Origin: Fagopyrum homotropicum
Taxonomy: Eukaryota > Streptophyta > Magnoliopsida > Caryophyllales > Polygonaceae
DNA length: 64,000 nt
Assembly: GCA_033239125.1 (NCBI GenBank)
Contig: BSWB01000001.1
Coordinates: 6,894,501-6,958,500 of the forward strand
Direction: 5' to 3'
The notes below the pieces were generated by a model. It saw only the letters and a list, made by a program, of their open reading frames with translations. It did no database searches and had not been told where the DNA came from. Position numbers and translations under genes: made by a program. Shown here in pieces: positions 11,563 through 21,179 of this stretch (position 1 is its first letter; each line of letters begins with the position of its first letter).

Positions 11563-13459
11563 ATGGGAGCTAAATTAGCAAGGCCTGAACCACTGGCGAA
11601 CTGGATACCGGAGAACAAGCTTGAAGCTCACATTGTTGAAGCTATGCGACGCAGAGCAGAACAAGGGACTTCCATCAAGTCTTTCAATAACATAATCCTT
11701 AAGTTTCCCAAGATTGATGAAAGCTTCGGAAAATGCAAAGTCATCTTTGAGGAATTCGGTTAGTGTGCTGTGTTTATTTACAATATTCTTTCACCTTGTA
11801 AGTTCTATTTCACAGATTTGCCTCATTTTCAATAGACTTGCAGCTTGCTTAAGTATTCAGGCATCCTACTTGTGGTTCAAATTTCGTGTCTACTATACTG
11901 ATTAACTCTGAAAACTCATTATCAGTAGCAATTTGGTCAACTTTTTGTTTTGCTAGATTAATACTAGCCTTATCTTCATATGTTAAGATGGTTTTGATGG
12001 ATATACAAGTATGAATACTATGGCTGCTATTCGGGTTGAAACTAAAATGTGCTCATACTCGACGTGTTTAGTTAAATGAACAAGTCCAAGCCGAACTCGA
12101 GTAGCTCAACTTATATTTTACCGAAGATTGATTCATCTAGTTATCTAGGGTTGTTGTGAGTCAAATGAGCCGAGCTTTTGTATGTTTAGACTCAACTCGT
12201 TCATTACCTAGTCAAGCTTGAGTCAAGCCTTAGTTTTCATCGAGCTTAAACATGGGTTCATTAGGGTTGTGCACCCGGACTGGACCGAACCGAACCGGTG
12301 GACCGGAATTTCTAAAAACCTGGACCGGGGACCAGAATAAAATAAAATAAAATAATTTTTTTTTTTGTGCAAACTAAAAAAAATATTAAAAAATATATAT
12401 TTTATTAAGTATATACACAAGATATATGATTTTTTAAACATTAAAAATATAAAATATTCCGGTTCGACCCGATCTTTTCCGGTCCGGACCGGGACCGGAA
12501 TTTCCAAAAACAATGAACAATGGGGACCAGACTGGGAAAAAAGGGTCCGGTTTTCCGGTCCGGGTCAAATTTTGCACAGCCCTAGTGCTCATACTCTGCT
12601 CTTTAATAACTGAAGAGCTCGAGCCAAGATCAAGTAAATCATCTCATATTACAACCCCATTGTATGATACTAAGGTTGTTTCTTCTCTGTAGACGAGGAT
12701 AAAAATGCGGTGATAGACCAGCAGGAGCTGAAGCGCTGCTTTCACAAGCTGGAAGTGTCCTTAACTGAAGAGGAATTTCTTGAACTGTTTAATGCTTGTG
12801 ATATCAATGACGACAAGGGAATCAAGTTCACCGAATTCATTGTACTTCTCTGCCTTGTCCATCTTTTGAAGGGTGACCCGGCATTAAACCATTCCACACC
12901 AAAAGTATTGCTTCTATCTTCTCCTCATTTTATCATCAGTAGTTGTTGAAATATGAAGATCAATCAGCTGTTGGTTTTTGCATTCAAGTATTTTCATGAC
13001 TCTAAATGCATATGCTTCAACTTTGATGATTCTGTCAGAACCCGCGGATGTGTATGCCGAATTTGGAAGCTACGTTTGAAACATTAGTGGAAGCATTCGT
13101 TTTCTTGGACAAGAACAAAGACGGTCAAGTTAGCAAGAGTGAGATGGTTCAAGCAATAAACGAAAGCGGGGAACAGGCCTCGGACAGAGTAGCATTGAAA
13201 CTATTCGGTTAGTTTATAAATTCGCTGTCAAATTGGCGTCGTTTTTCGCCTAGTTAACATGTGAAACTCGTAATGTACAAGCATATTTCTCGAACTGATG
13301 TTTTGTACTGTGTATGCTGTAGAGGAGATGGATTGGGACAAAAACGGAATGGTGAACTTCAAAGAGTTCTTGTTTACTTTCACTAAGTGGGTTGGAATCG
13401 AAGATATCGAAGATGAAGACGAGGATGAAGACGAAAAGGGACGTGTTTTAGATCACTAA
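11563..13459 (+). CDS. CML21: Calmodulin-like EF-hand protein, CML21 type
   Basis: Four coding exons with GT-AG borders: 11563-11758, 12693-12904, 13039-13207, 13323-13459, giving 237 aa. Four EF-hand loops are visible: residues 66-77 (DEDKNAVIDQQE), 102-113 (position 6 is K instead of G, so probably weak), 160-171 (DKNKDGQVSKSE) and 196-207 (DWDKNGMVNFKE), the last two canonical. The N-terminus starts Met-Gly, a possible N-myristoylation signal. The tail has an acidic ED run. The family marker KSFNNIILKFPKIDES before EF1 and the MDWDKNGMVNFKEFLF stretch match plant CML21/CML22 proteins. The role is calcium sensing; partners are unknown. A CT-rich leader near 10680-10860 followed by a GT donor implies a 5' UTR intron before the ATG. 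Intron 1 carries a hAT MITE. Confidence 0.93.
12262..12584. mobile_element. hAT-like MITE inside CML21 intron 1
   Basis: The ends are inverted repeats: TAGGGTTGTGCA on the left and TAGGGCTGTGCA as the reverse complement of the right. The flanking 8-mers GGGTTCAT (12254-12261) and GTGCTCAT (12585-12592) agree at 6 of 8 positions, as an aged target duplication would. The interior is rich in CCGGTCCGG words with no open transposase frame. This is the common plant hAT MITE type with AGGGCTGTGCA termini. Confidence 0.8.
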
Positions 13460-14225
13460 TTCCCCGAGCAAGCTTCTATCCATTGTATCTGTAATATTGA
13501 TGGTTTGTTGAAATAGCTACCAAGCAAGGATCTGTAAACCTGTATTTTCGCTATTTTGTACCTTTGAAAGCTAAAGTCTGAGTTTAGGTTGACATAGTTT
13601 TCGTCTTCAATTTTGTGGTTTTCTTAGTTGAATGCGGAGACAGTACATTAACCTTTGAATGCCTATTTTTCTTATAAATTTGATTTTTTTTTTTATTGGA
13701 TTTATACATTTCAGATGTTCAAATTCATTAATATGTTTTTACAACGTCTAGCAATAATGTCCTCATCAATACTATTTTCTAATCAAAATAATGTTTAAAA
13801 TAGAAAAATATCAAGTAAAGTAGATTTGTTACAATTTGAATTGAATATATAACTGAAAAACACGAGAATTAATAACTCAATTTGCCACGAATGTATGGCT
13901 ACATCCGAGAGCACTTTTAAGCCAGGATTTTATACTATTTTTGTGATAACGAAACGAGAATGAGATGAGAATAAATATAATTTATTATGAGAAATTCACC
14001 AAAATTTGTATTTTATAGTTTATTATGGTTCAATAGACAAGTAGTATATAATTCATTGGGCTCTGTAGTCTAACCAACATATTTATCATGAAAATATCAA
14101 CATTTATATTATTAGCCTTAAACACACCCATCTGCTGAATTATACAGCTTGATGTTGTTAGTGCTCTCATTTGAACAACCATACCGTTCTTCTGAAAAGC
14201 AAAATTTTGGAGAGGATGAACATAA
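13460..14225. other. CML21 3' flank and intergenic DNA
   Basis: The first 150 or so bases after the CML21 stop are presumably 3' UTR. The rest is AT-rich intergenic sequence without a convincing gene or repeat boundary until the MULE-like element at 14234. Confidence 0.6.
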
Positions 14226-14233
14226 ACTTTTTA

Positions 14234-15355
14234 GGCTGAATTGGAATTTAGGGCCTTTTATACTATAAAGTTGAAATTTAGGGACTACCAATTACAAATT
14301 GAGAAATAGGGCTCGTATTTTACTAGACTAATTCATAAATAGGACAAAAAGTTGACAAAAGTGATGATTAATGAGTGATGGCTGATGTGAGTGCTGACCG
14401 TGACACTTTTGATTGACATTTAGAGGGAATTTGAGGCCAAAAAAACGCAGCCCTTTGCCCAAAAAAAATTCGCTTACCCGAAAATCCGCTTACCCAAATG
14501 ATGTCACAATCATACCCAAAAATAAAATTGTCAAAGTACTTAAACATACTCGAAAACAACATACCCAATAATCAAATATCAAAATAAAACAATATCCATA
14601 AATTGGATAATATTTTATATTTATACCCAATTTAAACATCACTTAATACAAAATTCATACCCAATTTAAATTTGTCATACCCAAAATTTTCAAAACTCAA
14701 TATTGTACACAAACATCAATATCAAATGACATTTGGTCATTACCCAAAAATTCGCTTGACATTTGATCATTATAACACATTTTGGGTAACCATAAAATAT
14801 ACCCACGATATCACTTTAAATATACTTAATAATAAGAAATATACTACAAAGTCAATACACGTATAAAAGCATACCCAATTTGAATTTGTCATAACCAAAA
14901 TTTACACAAATCGATATTGTACTCAAATATCAATACCAAATGACATTTGGTCCTTGTAACACAGTTTGGATAACCATAAAACATACCCAAAAATATCACT
15001 TTAAGCATACTCAACAATAAAAAAAAAACATACCACAAAAACAATAAACATATACCCAATAACGAAAAAATACTACAATTCATATTTAGGTAAAGAAAAC
15101 AATGTCACCAAAAAAATTAAACATTCATGGACTTGAAAATTTCATCAAACTAGCTACATTAACCAAAAATAAAAGGTAAACATGTAAAAAAGATATTTAA
15201 ACCAAAAGTAAACATCTAATCACCATCATTTCAATTAAAGTAATTATTGCTCCTATTTTTTAGTTTACATACCTACTTTTTCTTTCTTTTATATAGAGGC
15301 CTAGTTTACAAAAGATAATTTTAAGGGGTCCTATTTTCCTAATTAATTCAACTAC
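14234..15355 (-). mobile_element. MULE-like non-autonomous element A
   Basis: The left end (GGCTGAATTGGAATTTAGGG) matches the reverse complement of the right end of element B (15958-17368) for over 100 bp with mismatches. The right end, reversed, matches the left end of B (GAATTAATTAGGAAAATAGG against GAATAAATGAGGGAAATAGG). It is therefore the same family in opposite orientation. The flanks ACTTTTTA (14226-14233) and ACTTTTTA (15357-15364) agree over 8 bp, with one unmatched base, consistent with a 9-bp duplication. The interior is full of TACCCAAA words. No transposase is seen. Confidence 0.7.
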
Positions 15356-15957
15356 TACTTTTTATTCAATATCCATCTTAAACTACAAAACTCACCAAAT
15401 ATTTGCTTGATTACTTTAAATTAAGATACACAATACATTTATTTTACATAAAATCACCTCACAGTTAATCTGTTTTGCCCATAGAAAAAGTTCAGAAAGT
15501 CCAAAACTTTCCCACATCGACAAAGTCATGGTTTTATGTGCACTATATATATTCACAAATTCCAACAACAAATGTCGAGCTTAGTAGCGTGGGCTTATAA
15601 CCCGAGTGGGGACATTAAGATGGTGGTACTGGTTCTTGGTTAGCCAGGCCGGGTCTTTGGTGGCGTACACTGGCTCACCCTCTCCAAGTAGAGAGCTGAA
15701 CCGGTCTGCATTAATTAATTAATGGAGATTGTAGAGAAGGCTATAAGTTAATACGAGTTGGTTTGCGAGATTTTATTGTTCTTACTTGTGAGGTAAGTGT
15801 ATATAAATTACACTTCCTTAATATATATATATTATGTAATTAATATGAGATTAGTTTTACATATATATGCAAAGAAAATATATAAATAATTATTTACGTG
15901 TAATATGTCTTGATAACTAATTCGAATAATTTTAAGCATGCATGATGAATGTGGTTA

Positions 15958-17368
15958 GAATAAATGAGGGAAATAGGGCTCCTAAAATTTTACTTTTGCA
16001 AAGTGGGCTTCTAGTATAATTTAGACCTGTAAAAAAATTAATAGCTGTATTTGTGGGCCTCCCAAGAAAAGATGGATGGATGAATGGGCTGTCAAAAAAT
16101 TTAGGCCTGCAAAAAAATTAATATCTGTATTTGAATTGAAATGATGGGCTGTAGAAAATTTAAATGCCAACCTCTTTTTTTTAACCTAGCCGCATCCTTC
16201 TTCTTTCTTCTCTTGCTCAGCCGCCAGACCTTCACTTCCCTACCTTCTCAGTCTCTCATCCACTTTCCGTCTCAGATGAAAACCGAAACCTGCTCTGTTG
16301 GTCATCTCCTATTTCAGCCCGTCAAGGACCGGCACTGCATGCCTTCAATCTTCTTCCCTAGCCCGTCGAGGCTTCTGACAAGTCTTACCCTTCTTCCTCT
16401 CTCGTTCTCTGTCTCTCTCCGCCTCTTCCCCTACCCTTCTCTGCACCACCGGACCAAAGAAAGCACAGTCGTCGCCTTCCATCGCTACCGATTGGCCGCT
16501 AGGGGTTTAGAGTGCCGCAGTCGGTGCCTTCGATGCACAAGAAGAAGTAGTCGACGAGTCTTCCCTCACTACAAGACGCTGCCAGGGGTCGCATTTTTGG
16601 GTATGCATTTTTGGGTATTGCTTATTGAGTGATTGATATGCATTTTTTGGGTATTGTTTATTGAGTATATGTTTGTGCAGTTTGGGTAAGTATTTTTGGG
16701 TAATGTTTATTGAGTATATGTGTGTAGTTTGGGTAAGTATTTTTGGGTAATGTTTATTGAGTATATGTGTGTGCAGTTTGGGTAAGTATTTTTGAATATA
16801 TGTGTGTGCAGTTTTGAGTATTGCTTATTGAGTGATTGATATGTATTTTTTTGGGTATGCATTTTTTGGTATTGTTTATTGAGTGATTGATATGCATTTT
16901 TTGGATATTGATCATTGAGTATATGTGTGTGCAGTTTGGGTATGCATTTTTTGGGTATGCATTTTTTGTATTGCTTATTGAGTATATGCGTGTGCAGTTT
17001 GGGTATGCAGTTTTGGATATTGCTTACCCAAAAATAGAACAGGGGATTGCTTCCAGATTTCGGTGAAGGGAAGAAGAAAGGACCTGCGTTTGGAAGAATT
17101 TGAGTTATGGAAGAAGAAAGGAACTACATTTGAAGGGAAGAAGAAGGGACATGAGTTTATAAATAGGGAAGAAAAAGGGTTGCATTTATTTGGCACAAAT
17201 TCCTTGTAAAATGTCCATCAAATTGTCATCAATCAAATAAATGACTATCACTTTTTTGTACTTTTTCTGATTTCATCTAGTATATAGGAGCCCATTTTCT
17301 AAATGAATAATTGGGAGACCCTAAATCCAAACTCTACATTGTAAAAGGCCTACATTGCAAATTCAGCC
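15958..17368 (+). mobile_element. MULE-like non-autonomous element B, perfect 9-bp TSD
   Basis: A 1411-bp insertion is flanked by the perfect 9-bp duplication ATGTGGTTA (15949-15957 and 17369-17377). Uninterrupted copies of the surrounding tandem repeat show the empty site, which fixes the borders. A 9-bp duplication is typical of Mutator-like elements. The interior has a CT-rich, leader-like block (about 16165-16600) and a minisatellite of TTTTTGGGTA/TTTATTGAGTATATG words (16590-17030). No transposase is present. Confidence 0.8.
16590..17030. repeat. TTTGGGTA-type minisatellite within element B
   Basis: Irregular tandem repetition of phrases such as TGCATTTTTTGGGTATTG, TTTATTGAGTATATG and TGTGCAGTTTGGGTA fills this stretch. 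The complementary words (TACCCAAA) fill the inverted relative, element A, at 14440-15070. Confidence 0.75.
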
Positions 17369-18135
17369 ATGTGGTTATTATAATGTGGTGTGGTATTATG
17401 ATTTCTTGCATGCCTTGTGGATTATGTAAATGAGTTGTATGCTTAAAATGGTGTTGTGTTATATATGAATGTGAAAGCATGCAATCTAAAAATGTGATGA
17501 TATATATGAAATGTAATGCATGCATGAGAAGTTGATGAGATGAAACCAGAAAAAGGTAAAGTGATATGAAAGTGATAATATAGGTAGATGATTAATTAAT
17601 TAGCCCAACTGAGTCCCACACCACCTGGGGATGAGAAACATATATAAAGGCAGCGCTCGGTCTACGAGGGGCCTCAGAGATTAAATATGAGATTAGTTTT
17701 ACATATATATGCAAAGAAAATATATAAATAATTATTTACGTGTAATATGTCTTGATAACTAATTCGAATAATTTTAAGCATGCATGATGAATGTGGTTAT
17801 TATAATGTGGTGTGGTATTATGATTTCTTGCATGCCTTGTGGATTATGTGAATGAGTTGTATGCTTAAAATGGTGTTGTGTTATATATGAATGTGAAAGC
17901 ATGCAATCTGAAAATGTGATGTGATGATATATATGAAATGTAATGCATGCATGAGAAGTTGATGAGATGAAACCAGAAAAAGGTAAAGTGATATGAAAGT
18001 GATAATATAGGTAGATGATTGATTAATTAGCCCAACTGAGTCCCGCACCACCTGGGGACGAGAAACATATATAAAGGCAGCGCTCGGTCTACGAGAGGCC
18101 TCAGAGATTAAATATGAGATTAGTTTTACATATAT

Positions 18136-18851
18136 AGGGAAGTGTTCAAGTAAGGCCCATTATTCCGGTACGGCCGACACGTGTCCCAGGAATTTTTTTT
18201 TTTTTTTTTTTTTGAACGAGTTTTTTTTTTTTTTTCTGAACGAGTAAAAGTAATAGTTCAAAACTTATTATGGAATAGTTCATAACTTATAAAAGGATAG
18301 TTCATGAATTATAATAGAATAATTCATAGTGTAAAATTTATAAAGGATTGAAAGTAATAGTTCAAAACTTATTAAGTAATAGTTCATAACTTCTAAAAGG
18401 ATAGTTCATGAATTATAATAGAATAGTTCATAGTGCAAAATTTATAAAGGAGTGAAAGTAATAGTTCAAAACTTATTATGGGATAGTTCATGAATTATAA
18501 TAGAATAGTTCAAGAATTATAATAGAATAGTTTAAAGTGCAAAAATTTATAAAGGAGTGAAAGTAATAGTTCAAAACTTATTATGGGATAGTTCATGAAT
18601 TATAATAGAATAGTTCATGGATTATATTAAAAAGTAATAGTTCATGGATTATATGGGAATAGTTCAAAGTTTATAGGATAATAGTGCATAAATTATAACA
18701 TGGTAGTTCAAATAAATTTTCATTAGTTTTCGGAAAAAAAAAAATCGTTTCAGAAAAGAGAAAAAAAAAAAAAAATTCGGGACACGTGTCGCCCGTACGG
18801 TCGGCCGTACGACCGTACCGCAATAAAAGGGTTGTACCTGAACATTTACCT
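18136..18851. mobile_element. 716-bp TIR element inside tandem unit 3
   Basis: It is flanked by the 8-bp duplication ACATATAT (18128-18135 and 18852-18859), and the empty site is visible in the other units. Its termini are inverted: AGGGAAGTGTTCAAGTA on the left and AGGTAAATGTTCAGGTA as the reverse complement of the right, followed by a shared CGGTACGG and ACACGTGTC further in. The interior is a minisatellite of ATAGTTCATGAATTATAAT-type units between poly-T and poly-A tracts. There is no transposase frame. The 8-bp duplication fits hAT, or an imperfect MULE insertion. Confidence 0.8.
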
Positions 18852-20443
18852 ACATATATATGCAAAGAAAATATATAAATAATTATTTACGCGTAATATG
18901 TCTTGATAACTAATTCGAATAATTTTAAGCATGCATGATGAATGTGGTTATTATAATGTGGTGTGGTATTATGATTTCTTGCATGCCTTGTGGATTATGT
19001 GAATGAGTTGTATGCTTAAAATGGTGTTGTGTTATATATGAATGTGAAAGCATGCAATCTGAAAATGTGATGATATATATGAAATGTAATGCATGCATGA
19101 GAAGTTGATGAGATGAAACCAGAAAAAGGTAAAGTGATATGAAAGTGATAATATAGGTAGATGATTAATTAATTAGCCCAACTGAGTCCCACACCACCTG
19201 GGGATGAGAAACATATATAAAGGCAGCGCTCGGTCTACGAGGGGCCTCAGAGATTAAATATGAGATTAGTTTTACATATATATGCAAAGAAAATATATAA
19301 ATAATTATTTACGTGTAATATGTCTTGATAACTAATTCGAATAATTTTAAGCATGCATGATGAATGTGGTTATTATAATGTGGTGTGGTATTATGATTTC
19401 TTGCATGCCTTGTGGATTATGTGAATGAGTTGTATGCTTAAAATGGTGTTGTGTTATATATGAATGTGAAAGCATGCAATCTGAAAATGTGATGTGATGA
19501 TATATATGAAATGTAATGCATGCATGAGAAGTTGATGAGATGAAACCAGAAAAAGGTAAAGTGATATGAAAGTGATAATATAGGTAGATGATTAATTAAT
19601 TAGCCCAACTGAGTCCCGCACCACCTGGGGACGAGAAACATATATAAAGGCAGCGCTCGGTCTACGAGGGGCCTCAGAGATTAAATATGAGACATCGCTC
19701 GATGTACGAGGGTCTCAAGATTAGATAGTTGAGGTTAGCGCTTGATCTACAAGGGAGCCTAAGACGCTATCGGGTTGGCCAACCTAAAGAGAAAGAAAGA
19801 AAGAAAGCAATGGAACACGGAAGCATATGAGAAAGGGAAAGGAAAATCGTACGATGAATTGGGGCTAGTTGGTTAATTATCACTTATGCATCGATGCGAT
19901 CGAGTCTAGCATGTAATATGCTATGTTATGATTATTCATAGGTGATGTGTGATAACATGTTTGAATGTCTATGTGAAATGTGATATGAATGGTTGTAGAA
20001 TTAAATGTGAATGTGGATATGTATGTATGTGTCTGGGAATGTGAGAAAGGGTATAGAGTGTCTTTTGGGGATGAGATATTAGATACTTATATATAGTGGG
20101 GAGTGTGATTTCTATATCCTTACTGAGCTTGTAGCTCATTGTTGTTATATCAACATTTTTCAGCTACTCAGGCTCATCCTAATCAAGGCAAGGACGTCGG
20201 ACCCAACACCTGAATTTAATATCATACCAGGTGGGCTGTTATGGGATGCTGCCGCCTAGGATGTTTTGTGTGGTTTTAAAAAGTTGTGTGTTGTTAAACA
20301 AGTTCTCATGACATGTGTTAGTATGTAAATTTGTTGTAAGATAAAGTTATAAAATTTTACGTTTTCCGTTTTTTTGCCTTTTGTTTTAAATAGGGTTAAT
20401 TAATTGGTAATAAACTAGAAATAAAATAAGTGCCACATTTGGT

Positions 20444-20455
20444 TGGTATCAGAGC
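20444..20455 (+). promoter_or_regulatory. Retrotransposon primer-binding site (tRNA-iMet)
   Basis: TGGTATCAGAGC is the standard plant LTR-retrotransposon primer-binding site, complementary to the 3' end of initiator methionine tRNA. It marks the right edge of the 5' LTR a few bases upstream. Confidence 0.85.
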
Positions 20456-20601
20456 AGAGATATGATTCATGGCTTAGGTTGTGGGAAGTTTTCTGAAAAG
20501 CTTTTGAAAATTTCTTTTTCTTTTAGACGGCGGAGCACAAGCACAAGGGGTCGACTAAGTATGTAGATGCTTAGGGTAGAAATGATCAGGAGCACCCTAA
20601 G

Positions 20602-21081
20602 GTGCCAATTCAGGTAGTACCATTACTACCACCAATTATGGCTAGTATACCTCAGTTAGTACAATATTTGATAGAGGTTATGCCACCACAAACACAACTA
20701 GTGTCTCATGTGGGTATTACTCTAGTAGAGATAGACAAGAATTTCGAGAAGAATTATTTGCTGGGGGTGAAGCTGTTTGAGGGGACTATTGATTCCTTGG
20801 TAGCTGAGGAATGGTTAAGGAACACCGAGTCTATGCTTGACCTAGTTGTTTGTCCTACTGAAAGGAGAGTATAATTTGTTATATCCTTGTTAGAGGGAGC
20901 AACTAAAGATTGGTGGGACACGGTCCCTAATGGGCGTAGTATACCACTTGTACTGACATGGGATGATTTCTTGAGAGAGTTTGATGTGATGTTAGTAATG
21001 GATTGGTCATCTACTCATATAGCTTTGATTATTTTTTATACAAAGGAAGTCACCATGGAGGTAGATGGGGTGAGAGATTGA
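20602..21081 (+). pseudogene. Retrotransposon gag fragment
   Basis: Two frames, separated by an in-frame TAA at 20872, encode a retrotransposon-gag-like segment: LFEGTIDSLVAEEWLRNTES, then LLEGATKDWWDTVP, then TWDDFLREFD. These are recognisable landmarks of the plant Ty3 gag domain (the AEEWL and A-WW motifs). The C-terminal part with the zinc knuckle and most of the protease is missing; the sequence runs into degenerate DNA at about 21080. Confidence 0.75.
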
Positions 21082-21179
21082 TCTTTACTAGTGAGAGGAA
21101 TGTGATTCCTGCTTGCACCTCATATCTGTAGTGAAAATTTTAGATTACTTTGGGAAGGGTGCTAGGCTTATCTGGCTAG

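Larger units (their letters stand above)
15841..19680 (+). repeat. Four-unit tandem array (about 420-427 bp) with a TATA box per unit
   Basis: Unit starts are 15841, 17681, 18108 and 19254; unit 4 ends at 19680. Units 2 and 4 are 427 bp. Unit 1 is split by element B and unit 3 by the TIR element at 18136, and both return to 420-422 bp once these are removed. Each unit ends with a TATATAAAGGCAGCGCTCGG phrase (at 17641, 18068, 19214, 19641), then CTACGAG and GCCTCAGAGA. Units are very similar to each other. The array lies upstream of the primer-binding site at 20444, so it probably forms part of the long 5' LTR or leader of the Ty3/gypsy element. Confidence 0.85.

Noticed and set aside
16141..16632. 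163-codon open frame as a gene
   Set aside because: It lies wholly inside the non-autonomous element B, is rich in Ser/Pro/Leu from CT-rich DNA, and has no recognisable domain. It is kept only as possible captured cargo.
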